Shown in pieces: positions 10,064-22,700 of a stretch of DNA of 44,043 bases. Location of the stretch: positions 1-44,043 of the IMG/VR virus record IMGVR_UViG_3300020334_000004; one strand, 5' to 3'. The stretch is from a virus. How positions within the stretch are numbered: the first letter of the stretch is position 1; every line of letters begins with the position of its first letter. The translations under genes were made by a program, and so were the position numbers. The notes below the pieces were generated by a model that did not search any database, was not told the DNA's origin, and saw only the letters and a program-made list of their open reading frames with translations.

Positions 10064-10828
10064 ATGGCAAAAGGATTTACAGTAAAAGCGAAAACGCCCG
10101 TAGCGAGTTCTACACCGAAAGCAGTAGAGTGGGACTATGCAAAGGCAAGAGAAATGATCAAAGGGAAGACAGTAGTATTCTGTCTACCTGGACGAGGAGT
10201 ATCATATACGTATTTGAAGAATTTTGTTCAACTTTGTTTTGACTTAGTACAAAACGGAGCAAGTATTCAGATCTCACAGGACTATAGTTCCATGGTGAAC
10301 TTTGCCCGTTGTAAGTGTTTGGGTGCTAACGTACTTCGTGGACCTGATCAGAAACCATGGGATGGTAAACTTCCTTATGACTATCAGTTGTGGATTGATA
10401 GTGATATTGTATTCAATGTAGAGAAGTTCTATCAGTTGGTATTGATGGATAAGGACATTGCTTCTGGTTGGTATTGTACTGAAGATGGACAGACCACTAG
10501 TGTTGCTCATTGGATGGAAGAAGATGACTTCCGTAATAATGGTGGTGTCATGAATCATGAGACACTGGAAACAATTCAGAAGCGTAAGAAACCCTTTACA
10601 GTTGACTATGCTGGTTTTGGATGGTTACTGATCAAGAATGGTGTCTTTGAGCATCAGGAGATCAAGTATCCATGGTTTGCTCCTAAGATGCAGGTCTTTG
10701 AATCTGGTGAAGTACAAGACATGTGTGGAGAGGATGTATCATTCTGTCTGGATGCTATCGCAGCAGGTTTTGAGATTTGGTGTGATCCACGTATCAGAGT
10801 TGGTCACGAGAAGACAAGAGTTATCTGA
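10064..10828 (+). CDS. Putative glycosyltransferase, 254 aa
   Basis: The sequence begins with an unstructured 20 residues, then KGKTVVFCLPGRGVSYTYLKNF (strand and helix of an alpha/beta fold), QISQDYSSMVNFARCKCLGANVL, and WIDSDIVF with a DxD motif at D112 and D114. DxD binds the metal and nucleotide-sugar in GT-A glycosyltransferases. The C-terminal half has GFGWLLIKNGVFE and GEDVSFC..A...GFEIWCDPRIRVGHEK, typical of GT2-like enzymes (acidic general base, then a His). It could modify phage DNA, capsid or host surface sugars. ATG 10064 is preferred; TTG 10031 in frame is close to the predicted transcript start. Confidence 0.8.
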   Translation: MAKGFTVKAKTPVASSTPKAVEWDYAKAREMIKGKTVVFCLPGRGVSYTYLKNFVQLCFDLVQNGASIQISQDYSSMVNFARCKCLGANVLRGPDQKPWDGKLPYDYQLWIDSDIVFNVEKFYQLVLMDKDIASGWYCTEDGQTTSVAHWMEEDDFRNNGGVMNHETLETIQKRKKPFTVDYAGFGWLLIKNGVFEHQEIKYPWFAPKMQVFESGEVQDMCGEDVSFCLDAIAAGFEIWCDPRIRVGHEKTRVI

Positions 10829-10992
10829 TGTCTACAGAGAAGTATACAATCTCTCATCATGGTCAAGTACTTGCAGAAGGCTTGACCCAAGAGGAATACT
10901 TTGATAAAATGATGGACCTGGCAGAGGACTTCTACTCTTCTGGGTCTCCGAATCCCTCGGAATTACAAACAACTATCACTAAGGACGATTAA
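10828..10992 (+). CDS. Conserved cyanophage-type hypothetical protein, 54 aa
   Basis: A 54-aa protein starting MSTEKYTISHHGQVLAEGLT and continuing QEEYFDKMMDLAEDFYSSG: two strands then a helix. It resembles small proteins adjacent to structural genes in other marine cyanophages, from memory; function unknown. Its ATG overlaps the stop of the glycosyltransferase by one base, so it is probably co-translated. Confidence 0.75.
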   Translation: MSTEKYTISHHGQVLAEGLTQEEYFDKMMDLAEDFYSSGSPNPSELQTTITKDD

Positions 10993-10998
10993 GTTATT

Positions 10999-11148
10999 AT
11001 GGCACGCTCAAAGACTGGACTGGTCAAAGATGGTTTTATGCCCGGAAAACCGAAGGCAACTCGTCAAGGATCCGGAAAAAACACGAAGTATGCCGCTACT
11101 TCTCGTAATGGTAAAAAGAAACCCTATCGTGGTCAAGGACGACGCTGA
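10999..11148 (+). CDS. Small highly basic protein, 49 aa
   Basis: A 49-aa protein (MARSKTGLVK...) with 15 Lys/Arg and a single acidic residue, plus many Gly, Ser and Thr, and a C-terminus KKKPYRGQGRR. No fold is evident; it probably binds nucleic acid or a negatively charged partner. The gene is only 6 bases after the previous stop. The family is familiar from T4-like cyanophages, with no function known. Confidence 0.75.
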   Translation: MARSKTGLVKDGFMPGKPKATRQGSGKNTKYAATSRNGKKKPYRGQGRR

Positions 11149-11153
11149 TAAAA

Positions 11154-11161
11154 AATAAATA
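11154..11161 (+). promoter_or_regulatory. Late-type promoter (AATAAATA)
   Basis: AATAAATA lies 54 bases before the ATG of the 50-aa gene, immediately after the stop of the basic-protein gene. It is one mismatch from the T4 late consensus. Confidence 0.45.
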
Positions 11162-11215
11162 TTGGTAGGGATAGGAACCCCTATAAAAGTTCTGATTCAC
11201 ACAATCAGGAGCGTC

Positions 11216-11368
11216 ATGGGTAATTCACCTGTCGATCGAGATAAAGATTATATGTACCAAACATTTGGCACCAAGTATCTAATTACTGATTATTGGTCAA
11301 TGCCACATACAACGAATGATAAACCTGAAGAATTGGAAGAAGAAGAGGTAAATCAAAAATCTGAGTGA
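11216..11368 (+). CDS. Hypothetical protein, 50 aa
   Basis: Starts MGNSPVDRDKDYMYQTFGTKYLITDYW and ends in a very acidic tail (EELEEEEVN). ATG 11216 has an AGGAG SD at 11207-11211 and is favoured over the in-frame ATG 11162. The layout suggests a short folded segment plus an acidic tail. It lies just before the baseplate genes and after a late-type promoter, so a minor virion or assembly role is possible but unproven. Confidence 0.68.
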   Translation: MGNSPVDRDKDYMYQTFGTKYLITDYWSMPHTTNDKPEELEEEEVNQKSE

Positions 11369-11373
11369 GGGGG

Positions 11374-11381
11374 TATAAATA
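11374..11381 (+). promoter_or_regulatory. Late promoter (TATAAATA)
   Basis: A perfect TATAAATA lies 25 bases before the gp25 gene. GGGGGT before it and ATCACCCC after it (11393-11400) form a loose inverted repeat around it. It is the likely start of the baseplate operon. Confidence 0.72.
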
Positions 11382-11406
11382 AATTTAAGAAAATCACCCC
11401 ATTTAA

Positions 11407-11808
11407 ATGGCAGTTCAGAGGGTATCCAGAGCATTTAAAGATATTAGTTTCGCCTTTGATCCACATCCTGTGACAAAGGACTTACCTGTGCTTACTAATG
11501 AACGTGCAATCATTCGATCTGTACGTAATTTAGTTGAAACAATACCTACTGAACGCTTCTTCCAACCATTATTAGGTACTGATGTCCGCGATTCTCTTTT
11601 TGAGTTCGTGGACTTTGGTACTGCAAGGGTTATTGAAGACCAAATTAAGAATACAATTCGATTCTATGAAGATAGAGTTGAAAATTTAAAGGTTCAAGTC
11701 GAACCTAGACCTGATAATAATTCATTTAATGTAAATGTATTCTTTGATATCGTAGGGAAAGATTTTCCACCACAAGCCTTCTCCTTTATATTGGAGGCAA
11801 CGCGATAA
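11407..11808 (+). CDS. gp25: Baseplate wedge protein gp25
   Basis: A 133-aa protein, the same size as T4 gp25 (132 aa), with the family features: FKDISFAFDPHPVTKDLPVLTNERAI at the N-terminus, then a helical segment VRNLVETIPTERFFQPLLGTDVR and a C-terminal beta strand with FDIVGKDFPPQ. gp25 belongs to the lysozyme-like baseplate wedge family related to type VI TssE and joins gp6 and gp53 in the wedge next to the tail tube. It precedes gp6 by 3 bases under a late promoter at 11374-11381. Confidence 0.93.
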   Translation: MAVQRVSRAFKDISFAFDPHPVTKDLPVLTNERAIIRSVRNLVETIPTERFFQPLLGTDVRDSLFEFVDFGTARVIEDQIKNTIRFYEDRVENLKVQVEPRPDNNSFNVNVFFDIVGKDFPPQAFSFILEATR

Positions 11809-11811
11809 AAA

Positions 11812-13716
11812 ATGCCTTTTACACAGTTTACTAACCTAGATTTTGATCAAATTAAGGTCCAAATCAAAGATTATCTCCGTGCTAACTCTAATTTCACGGA
11901 TTTTGACTTTGAAGGATCTAACTTTTCGGTCTTAATTGACACGCTTGCTTATAATACTTACATTAATGCCTTCAATGCGAACTTAGTCGTCAATGAATCC
12001 TTCCTGGATGGAGCTACAGTACGTGAAAATGTGGTTTCCTTGGCAAGAAACATTGGTTATATCCCTCGATCGAAGACTGCAGCAGTCGCAGATGTAACTT
12101 TTAGTGTTCCAACAAGCACTACAGGTGGTTTTATCTCCTTAGAAGCAGGTCTTGTATGTGTTGGAGCAGCAGATAACACTTCATATCGCTTCTCAGTACC
12201 AGAAAACATCAGTGCAACCGTAGTAAATGGCACTGCTCAGTTCGGCACTGCCGATAAACCCATTAAATTATACCAAGGATCATACCTGACACGCCAATTC
12301 TTGGTTAATACGGCACAAGATCAGCGTTTTATCCTTGATAATCCAAATATTGACACAACAACTGTTAGAGTTTATGTAAAAGGTGTCAATGATACGGGTC
12401 TTGGAAGAGAATATCACGTTGTAGACAATATTCTAAACATTGATAAGACCTCTGAGATCTTCTTAATCCAAGAAGTTCAAGAAGAAAGGTATGAATTGCT
12501 GTTTGGTGATGGATATTTTGGAAAAGAACTAGAAAATAACGCTATTATTACCGTTAGATACATCATTACTGATGGTGCAGCAGGAAATGGTCCTGCTTTG
12601 TTTGATTTCCAAGGTAATTTTGTTGATGAAAATGGCATAAGACTCATTCCTACTGCTTCAGTGCCTGTCACAACCGTTCAGAGGGCGATGAACGGTGGAG
12701 AAATAGAGAATGTATCGTCTATTAAGTACTTTGCTCCTAGACTTTACTCAGCGCAGTACAGAGCGGTTACAGCAAGGGACTATGAAGCGATTATTTCTTC
12801 TGTATATCCCAATATGGAGTCGGTTGCAGTCGTCGGTGGAGAAGAATTAAGTCCTCCTAAGTTCGGAACCGTACAGATTAGTATCAAACCCAAGAATGGT
12901 ACATACGTTTCAGACTTTGACAAGCAAAATATCCTTTCAAAACTGAAGCAATACTCAATTGCTGGTATCAATCAGAATATTATTGACTTGAAAGTCCTTT
13001 ATGTTGAACTCGATTCAACAATTTACTATAACGATAATCAAATTTCAAACTCAGATGATCTGAAAACTAGCATTACTGCTGGTTTGAGTAGATATTCTAA
13101 GGATATAGACATGAATCGTTTTGGTGGACGATTCAAATACAGTAAAGTACTACAACTCATTGATAGAGTTGACAATGCAATCTCCTCTAATATCACCAAA
13201 GTTAGAATTAGAAGGGATATGAAGGTTCTGAAGAACCAGTTTGCTCAATATGAACTCTGCTTTGGTAATAGATTCCACGTTGATCCCAATGGTTTGAATA
13301 TCAAGTCCACTGGATTTACTCTGACAGGTAGTTCTGATATCGTTTATCTTACAGATATACCTAATGCAGATCTTAAAACTGGTGTTATCTCTATTGTAAA
13401 AATTGATGCCAACGGTAGTAAGTTGGTTGTTTCTAAGAATGCAGGCACTGTCGATTATCTAAAAGGTGAAATCCTTCTTAGTACAATTAATATGTCATCT
13501 ACTGTTGCCGCAAACTCAGTTATTGAGGTTCAGGCATTCCCAGAATCCAATGATGTTGTTGGTCTGAAAGATCTTTATCTGACGTTAGATGTTTCCAAGA
13601 GTCAGATAAATATGGTTAAAGATGTTATCGCATCTGGTGAAGATATTTCTGGCGTCTCGTTCATAAGAGATTACTATACTTCAAGTTATTCAAACGGAGC
13701 ATTACAGAGGAAATAA
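11812..13716 (+). CDS. gp6: Baseplate wedge protein gp6
   Basis: A 634-aa protein, close to T4 gp6 (660 aa), with N-terminal FTQFTNLDFDQIKVQIKDYLRAN and the conserved block RDYEAIISSVYPNMESVAVVGGEELSPPKFGTVQISIKP typical of the Baseplate_J/gp6 family. gp6 forms the core of each baseplate wedge, in contact with gp25 and gp53 and with the gp7 arm. The gene order 25-6-(7)-8 is that of T4. The C-terminal 130 residues are beta-rich and more variable. The spacing to both neighbours is 3 bases. Confidence 0.93.
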   Translation: MPFTQFTNLDFDQIKVQIKDYLRANSNFTDFDFEGSNFSVLIDTLAYNTYINAFNANLVVNESFLDGATVRENVVSLARNIGYIPRSKTAAVADVTFSVPTSTTGGFISLEAGLVCVGAADNTSYRFSVPENISATVVNGTAQFGTADKPIKLYQGSYLTRQFLVNTAQDQRFILDNPNIDTTTVRVYVKGVNDTGLGREYHVVDNILNIDKTSEIFLIQEVQEERYELLFGDGYFGKELENNAIITVRYIITDGAAGNGPALFDFQGNFVDENGIRLIPTASVPVTTVQRAMNGGEIENVSSIKYFAPRLYSAQYRAVTARDYEAIISSVYPNMESVAVVGGEELSPPKFGTVQISIKPKNGTYVSDFDKQNILSKLKQYSIAGINQNIIDLKVLYVELDSTIYYNDNQISNSDDLKTSITAGLSRYSKDIDMNRFGGRFKYSKVLQLIDRVDNAISSNITKVRIRRDMKVLKNQFAQYELCFGNRFHVDPNGLNIKSTGFTLTGSSDIVYLTDIPNADLKTGVISIVKIDANGSKLVVSKNAGTVDYLKGEILLSTINMSSTVAANSVIEVQAFPESNDVVGLKDLYLTLDVSKSQINMVKDVIASGEDISGVSFIRDYYTSSYSNGALQRK

Positions 13717-13719
13717 GAT

Positions 13720-16700
13720 ATGTCGCATTTTGAGAAGAGAGTGCAACTCAATAAAATTATTGAGAGCCAACTTCCAGAATTCTTAGTTGCCGATTTTCCA
13801 AAAGCAGTAGAATTTTTCAAACAGTATTTCATCTCCCAGGAATTCCAGGGTGGTAATACTGATCTGATCGATAACCTTGATCGTTATATCAGGGTCGATA
13901 ACCTGGTGCCAGAAGTTGTTGTTGGTAAAACAACTCTCTCCTCTGCTATCTCAACATCTGATACTACAATCACTGTAGCATCTACAAAGGGTTTTCCAGA
14001 TGATTATGGTCTGCTGAAGATAGGTGATGAGATCATTACCTACACAGGTAAAACTGATACCACATTTACTGGATGTATTCGTGGATTTAGTGGTATCACT
14101 GGGTACGATGACTCTACAGAGGCGTATTTCTCTAATGTCAACCGCCAGAGTGTAATCTTCAAAGACACCACCGCACAGGCGCACACAGGGTCCTCTGAGG
14201 TTCAAAACCTTAGTGCTCTCTTCCTGCAGGAGTTCTATAAGAAACTCAAGAAGACTTTCACTCCAGGATTTGAAGAACTCAAGTTTGTTGATGGACTTGA
14301 TGTTGGAAACTTCATTAAAAATGCTAGAAGTTTCTATCAATCAAAAGGTATTGAAGAGTCTGTAATCATTCTCTTCAAAGTTCTTTATGGTGTAGAAGCA
14401 AAGGTCATTGATCTTGAAACAAGACTGATCAAACCATCTTCTGCTGATTATATTAGAAGAGAACTTGTTGTCGCAGAAGTATTATCTGGTGATCCATTTA
14501 AACTTGAAGGTCAAACCATTTTTAGATCCGTTGATCTAAACACCAGTGCTTCAGTATCTGATGTAGAAGTATTCACAAGAGATAATAAGACATTCTATAA
14601 AATTGGATTATTTGTTGGATATAATGAAAGAGATCTGATTGAAGGTGAGTTCATTGTACCAGGATACTCTAAAGTTCTGGAACCAGTTGAAATCGGTGGT
14701 GAAACAATCGCTGTTGACTCAACAATTGGATTCCCTGATTCTGGAACTCTGATTAGTGGAACCAATACTATTGCATATACTTCTAAGAGTATCAACCAGT
14801 TCTTCGGTTGTACTGGTGTAACAACTAAGATCGAAGTTACTGATCCTATCAGAGCAAATGAAACTGTCTTTGGATATGAGAATGGTGATATTGAAAAGAA
14901 AGTAGAACTTCGTATTACAGGCGTATTGTCCAATTTTGAGGCAATCGGTGATATTCCTTTGATGGAAGCGGATGAAATTGTTTCCGTCAAGAATATTGGT
15001 GAAGTAATCTATAATCCTGTTGAGGATAAAACTTACAAAGAGGTATTTGCTAACTCTTGGATTTACAATACAAAGTCAAGAGTTAATGTAGACTCAATCA
15101 ATGGTGCTAACTTTACTGTTAAGTCTGATATTGATAAGTCTCAATTTAGAATTGGTGATTCTGTAGATATTTTAGTTGGTGGTAGTAATATCAAAGCATC
15201 TGCTGATGCACTGATTACTGCTATACCAAACAATACAGTCTTAACTCTGGGCAATATTTCTTCGTTTGTACCTGCCGCTGGTGTTTCTTATAGCATCAGA
15301 AGAAACCTAAAGAAGAGTAAGAGTTCAGGTGTTCTTATTAAATTGGGTCAAAACATATACATTGCTAATGCTTTGAATGTATATACTGATGATCTTGGTC
15401 AATTTGGATATGTAGCATCACATTCACTTCCTGGTTACACTATTCAGGATGAGATTGTTGAGTCTACTATTCCTGATGGAACTGATGCAAACCTAGGTGG
15501 ATTTAGTAGTTTCTTCAAAACATATTCCATCGTCAAGTTTGCTAATCCTGTAAGATTTATTGATGGTGATCAGATTAGATATACAGCAACAAATCCTCTT
15601 GCTGGTCTGAATTCTGGTGAAACTTACTATGTCAAGTTGGTAAATGGAAAAGAAATTTATCTCTATGCTTCCAAGTCTCTACTGACTGGAAATGAATTTA
15701 TCAGATTTGCGCCAGTAACTGGTGCTGGAGATCATAAATTTACTCTTGTTCGCCATGAAGACAGACTTCTTTCTTCAAATAATATCCTGAGAAAGATCCC
15801 ACTTTCTTCACCATTAGCAAGTGTCAAGGAATCTAAGAGAAATCTTGGAAATGTTGGTGTACTGGTTGACGGTGTTGAAATTAGTAGTCCTGATAGTGCT
15901 GATAAAGTTTATTATGGACCAATTGAAAAGTTTGAAGTTCTGAATGGTGGTAGAGATTATGATGTAATTAATCCACCCAATATTACTGTTAGTGCTGGTG
16001 CAGGAAGCACCGCTTATGTTGAACCAACTGTTATTGGATCTGTTCAGAAAGTTTTTGTCGATCCTCAAGAGTTTGATATTGATGACGTAGAATCAGTCAC
16101 TCTTACTGGCGGTAATGGTGAGGGTTGTGTACTGGAACCTATTGTTGGTATCAGATTCCGTGAAATTGAATTTGATAGCAGACCATTGAGTCTTGGTGGT
16201 GGTGTTGATATTACCAATGAAACAATCACTTTTAGAACAAATCATGGTCTTGTAGATGGTCAACGCATCATCTATAATGAGAATGGTAATAAACCAATTG
16301 CTCTTGGTGTTGCTTATGATCCTAATAATACTGACACTGGAAATAAACTGATTAGTGGTGATGAGTATGTTGTAAAGGTTGTCAATCCATCTACCATCAA
16401 ACTTCATATCAATGAAGGTGATGCACTGAATGGAAATACTGGTATTAACACTCTTGGTTTATCTGTCCCAGTAGATGCTACAGGTGTTCATAAGTTTAGA
16501 ACTCTCTCTAAAGGAAACCTAAGAGAAATTAAAGTTCTTGATGGTGGTGCTGGATATACTCATAGAAAACTTAGAGTAAAAGCAGGTCATGTTTCTTTAG
16601 AGTATAATAACATTTACTATAAGGGACATGGATTTGAGACAGGTGAGACTGTAATCTATACAGCAACTGAAACTGCAGTTGGTGGTCTTACTGTAAATAA

Positions 16701-19700
16701 CAGATATTATGTTGACAAAATTGATGACGATACTTTCAGACTCATCAATCTTGGTGCTGATGGAACATTAACAACAGAACTTACAAGAAGAAAATTTGTA
16801 GACTTTACCACCACTGGTAGTGGGTATCATGTATTCCAATATCCACCTATCACTATCAATGCTAATGTTTCATATGCTGGAACTAGTGGTGGATCGTTTA
16901 CTTTCACTCCATTAGTTACTGGTATTATCGCTGATGCGTACCTGTATGAGTCTGGAACGGGTTATGGATCGACTGTACTTAATCTCCATAAGAAACCACT
17001 AATCAACGTCTCTGAGGGAAGAAACGCGCAACTTGCACCAATCATCGACAATGGTGAAATTGTCGCTGTTCAAGTTCTCAATAAGGGTGATGGATACGTT
17101 TCATTCCCAGATCTTGTTGTTGAAGATAGATCTGCTACACCAGGCACTGGTGCTATCTTAAAACCAGTTTTAGTTAATAATCGAATCACAGATATTGTGA
17201 TTATTAATGGTGGAATTGGTTACAGTTCAAATGCAACTTCAATTTATGTAAGATCTAGAGGATTTGGTGCTAAGTTTGATACCAGAGTTAGAGGTCTTCA
17301 TGTAAATGATGCTGAAAGATTTGCTGATCATTCAAGAAGTAAGAATACTAAGATCTTCTCTAATCTCTATAAGAATGAAAAAGAAAATTCATTGGTACAT
17401 GGAATCTTTGGATACTCAACAGATCTTGGTCAAAACTTTGAGTCATTTGATGGAAATCACTCACCAATTGTTGGTTGGGCATATGATGGCAATCCAATCT
17501 ATGGTCCATTTGGTTATGCTGAGGTAGACAATATTCAGTCTGGTGTAAGAATTATTAAACCTGGATATGAACTGAATACTTCTTCGGTTGAAGATAGACC
17601 CTCTTTTACCTCTGGATTCTTCACTGACGATTATCAATACACCGGAACAGGTGATCTTGATCGTCACAACGGTCGTTTCTGTAAGACTCCAGAGTTTCCA
17701 AATGGTGTTTACGCTTACTTTGTAGGTGTTACCACAAGTTCTACTTCTGCAGATCTTGAACCAGTTTATCCATATTTCATTGGTGAATCTTACAAGTCTG
17801 AAGTTATCAAAGATAATTTTACTTTAGATCACTCATTCGACTTTAATAATTCAAATCTCACTAGAAATACTTTCCCATATAATGTTGCTAAAGATGAGGC
17901 AGATTATGACTTCTTCAATGAAGGGTATGAATCCTTTGAACAAGTAAGTGTTGTTGAATCTGTTACTCAAGGTGAGGTTGATGAAATCAAAGTCATCGAT
18001 GGTGGAACTGGATACGTTATTGGTGATAGAGTCAACTTCGATATTGTAGAAAGTGGTGGAGTTGGTGTTAGAGGTGAAGTTTCTGAAATTGTTGGTGTAG
18101 CAGTAACTGCTATCGATACAACACTCGATACTTACGAAAACGCAACTTTAATATGGGATAATGATAGACAAGTTTCAGTTTATAATGTTGGTGGATGGAA
18201 TGTTGAAGATAATGATCATGTTTTAGTAACAGGTCTTTCAACATCAATTGTTGGTTTGAATGGTTCTCACAAAATTGGATTCAGCACAGAGACTGTATCT
18301 CTTGCAGGAACCATGACTGCTTACAATTCTCAACCTCATGGTACGTTTGAAGATATCTTTATCTCAAGTAAATTTGCTACAGTATCTGCTGGAAGTACAA
18401 TTACTGTCAAATCTTCCGATGGTGTAGAACTTCTCACAGTAGTAAATGATTACAACAATGGAGTTCTCCGTGTTAAGAGATATGGAACTGCTGGTGTTGC
18501 TCATAGTTTTGGTAGTGAACTGAGACTCAATGGTAATAGAATCACTTTACCAGTAAAAACAAAAGAATTTAAATCTTCACTCAATAAGATTGCCTTCTTC
18601 AACGCACAAGACTCCGTTGGAGTTGGAACTACATCTACACTCAAAACATTTACTATTGGTAACGTACAAGATACCATATCGGTACCTAATCGTTCAATCC
18701 ATCTTCCTAATCATCCATTCAAAACTGGTGAGAAGGTTATTTTCACTAGATCCAATAAACCAGGAACTGCTTCATTAACTGTTGCTAATAATGCGGCACA
18801 ATTGGATGCTTTTGCTATACCAGATAATACATCTTTATCTTCGACACTGTATGTCATCAATAAAGGTACAAATTATATTGGTTTAGCAACTCAGGTTGGA
18901 TTAACTACTGCTGGAAACGGCCTGTACTTCTTCAGCACTGGTTCTGATGACTCAGAATACAAACTCCGTACAGATAAAGATCAAATCACTGCAGATGTAA
19001 GCAAGATTAAGACAAATGTTTCTTGTGGTACAACTCATGGTCTGAAGAGAGGAGACACAATTAAGTTCAATGTTGTTCCAAGTTCTACTGTTGGTATAGG
19101 AACATCCACTGCAGTTAAAGTCAAGTTTAATGCTAACGAGAGAAAACTGCTTATCAATCCAACAGGAATTACTTCATCTAATATTGATACATCAACAAAC
19201 CAGATTACAATTGATAATCATGGATATAAGACTGGTGATAAAGTTTATTATGAAAGTGTTGAGGTAGCATCTGGTCTTCATACAGGATCCTACTTCGTAA
19301 TTGAAGATACTAGCAGTAAGTTCCGTCTTGCTGAAACTCTTTATGAAAGCAATCCATTAACTGAAAAGGAAGTTAATATTGTTGGAACTGGTGACACAAA
19401 TCATACGTTCTCATTGGTTAATCCACCAATCAATATTATTAGAAATAACAATCTGAAGTTTGATCTATCGGATGCATCATTGAGTGGATATCAATTCAAA
19501 ATTTATACTGATAATCAATTCAGTAATGAATATGTTTCTTCTTATGATAGCAGAACTTTCAATGTAGTTGGATTGGGAACCATAGGTGTAAGTACATCAG
19601 CATCTTTGACTCTTAATTATTCGCAGAATATACCTACAAAACTTTTCTATGGATTAGAGAAGTCTGGATACATTAGCACAGCAGATAAGGGAGTTGATGC

Positions 19701-22700
19701 TTATTCTGAACTTAATTTCATTGATAGTCCATACAATGGAACATATGATGTATTTGGAATTGGATCAACAACATTTAAGTTCTCACCATCTGCTCTTCCA
19801 GAAATTTTAAATTACACTCAAGATGATGCTAAGTTAGAGTATACCACCAAGTCTTCCAATGCTATTAATGGAAGCATTGGTAAAGTTCTCACTCTATCTA
19901 AAGGATTCAATTTTGATAGACTCCCTAAGTTTAAGGATGTTACTTCTACAAATGGAGTCAATGCTAATATTTCTGTAGCATCTACTTCAATTGGAAGAAT
20001 CAAAAAAGTAAGATTTAGAGACATTGGATATGATTATCATTCTGATAAAACTCTAAGACCAGAAGCAGATGTTCCACCAATCGTAGAGATTGATAACCTG
20101 GATACCATCAAGAGTATTGATATTGAATCTGGTGGTTCAAGATACCTTAGCGATCCCGGTCTAATTCTATTCAATGATACGACTAAGCAAGTCATTGACA
20201 CTACAACATTCATTGCTAAGGCACCAAATGGAGCTATTGCTGAAGTTGAACAACTTGGACCACTGTTTGGTATCCAATCTGAACCACATAGACTGATTTC
20301 AATTAATAACTCAAATGGAGTTGGTATCAGCTCTATGCAGAGTGGTGTACAAGGAATCGCAACCTGTACCCTGACAACACCATTCCTTGGATTCTCGACA
20401 GCACTATTTGCTCCAGGTGATGAAGTGTTTGTTGAGGGCGTATCTCTTGCTTCTACTGGAACTGGATACAACTCAGAAGATTATGATTATAAGTTCTTCA
20501 AAGTAGTTGCTTACAACAATGCAAGTCCAGCAACACTTACCTTCCAACTTGTAGGTGAGGATGGAGTTGGATTGACAACGAATCCTGGATTTGCTAAGAC
20601 AAATCAATCTGGATTTGCACAGATTGTCAATAAGAAAAACTATCCAGTAATTAATGTAATCCAAGAAAGATCACCATTTGAGATCAATGAGCAACTTTAT
20701 GTTGACAATGGAACTGGATACATTCCAACTAATCTTAGAGTATCTCTGGTTAGAGATGACTATATTAAGATTCGTGGAAGTTATAATCTACAAAAGGGTG
20801 TCAAGATCAGAGGTGTTGTTACTGGTACAATCGCAGATGTAACTAATGTTGATAGAAAGAGAGCAAAGTTAAACATAAGTTATTCTTCTAAGAATGATAT
20901 TGGTTGGAGAAATGATATTGGTAAGATTAGTGAGGACTATCAGGTTACCCCAGATAATGATTACTACCAGAATCTCTCCTACTCTGTTAAGAGTCCAATA
21001 ACATGGAAAGAGTTCTCATCACCACTCAATAGTATTGTTCACCCAGCAGGTCTTAAGAACTTTGCTGATGTTGGAGTTACATCTACAGGTTCTGCTAGAG
21101 CAGGTCTTGGTGGAACAACAACTTCTATTGTTGTTCTTGATGTTGTAAATGAGAGAAGAGTTGATACCATCAACAACTTTGATAATACTGTTGATGTTGA
21201 TGTAGAACAAAGTAATATTGGACTTGGAAACTTCTTGAAGTCTAATAAGTTACAAATTCAAAATAGAAAACTTACAAGTTTCACTGAATGTAGAACTAAT
21301 AGAGTTCTGATTCATGATGATATTAGTGACAAATTCTCTTCCAGAGGATTCCAAGATACATTTGCTGAAATTGAAGAAGTTGATGCACAAGATAATGTAG
21401 TAAGATACACCATTCAAATTGTTGATCCTGATGATGGTCATGTTCAACTTTCTGAACTGGTTCTTCAAACAACTGATGAAGATACTTTCCTCTTTGAAAA
21501 ATATTCAGCACATTCCAATCATAGACTCGGAACCTTTAGTGCTGATGTTGATGATATTGGAACAAGAAGTCTCTTCTTTACTCCAACTGATCCGTTTGAA
21601 ACTGATCATGATATCAAGATTCTGAGAAAGTCATACCTCTATCAACAGTTACCCGCAGGTGATGTTGGTATTGGAACTTCAGCATTTGGTTCTGTAACTC
21701 TTAGTGGTTCTTTCGTTGCTGGCATCACAAGTATTGGTTCTATCAATGATCCCTGGAGAACTGCTTCTGGAATCAGTAGCGTTAAGACACTTGTTTCTTA
21801 TGCAGCAACTAACTTCAATGGAGCATTTGCTAGTGTTGAAATTGGTAACAGATTTAATAATGAAACAAACTACATCGAAGCATTTGTAGACTTTGATGGT
21901 AGCAACACTTATCTGAGCGAGTACTACTATGACGCTACAACTCAGTCTTACAGTGCGACTCAAAGTGGAGTTTTAGAGACCGAATATGACTCTTCCAATA
22001 ATATTGTCAGACTGAAGGCAAGAAACGTTGGTGTATCTTCTCTGGTATCTTATGATGTAAGATCTACAGTTGTTGGTTTTGCTGCTTCGACTGCTGGAAT
22101 CGGTACATACAGATATCTTCTGAACAATCAACCACAGGGTACAGAAAAGAGTGCCAGATATGAATCCACAGTTAATAGTGGAGTTTCAACTGTTCGTATC
22201 GGTACATTTGACCTTAGTAGAGTTTCTTCTTCCAACTCTATCGTTCGTGTTTCTGCTGGATCTTCTTCTGCGATTCACCAGGTCGTCATTATGGCGAACA
22301 ATGAAGAAAATGATGTTGTAGTTGTCCCTGGACCATTTGCACCAGTCAATAATGTAACTGGTCTTGGCACTTTCAGTGGAGAGATTGATGGTGGTAACTT
22401 CTATCTCAACTTCCACCCAGATGCTGGTTATGATGTTGATACTCAGGCATACAACGAAGTCTTCTATAGAGAAATGGACTTCGATAATCAGTCACAACCA
22501 CTGAAGTTTGGTCCTACAACTCAGAATATCTTCTTAACTGCATATGATGGTTTGAATGGTCTGAGAGCAAATAGAACCAACTTTAAGTTGACATATGAAG
22601 GTGATCCAATTTATATGAAGACCTTCAATCCTGCAGATACAACTACATTAAATTATCAAACAGGATTGTTTACCTATCGCAACCACTTCTTTAATACTGG

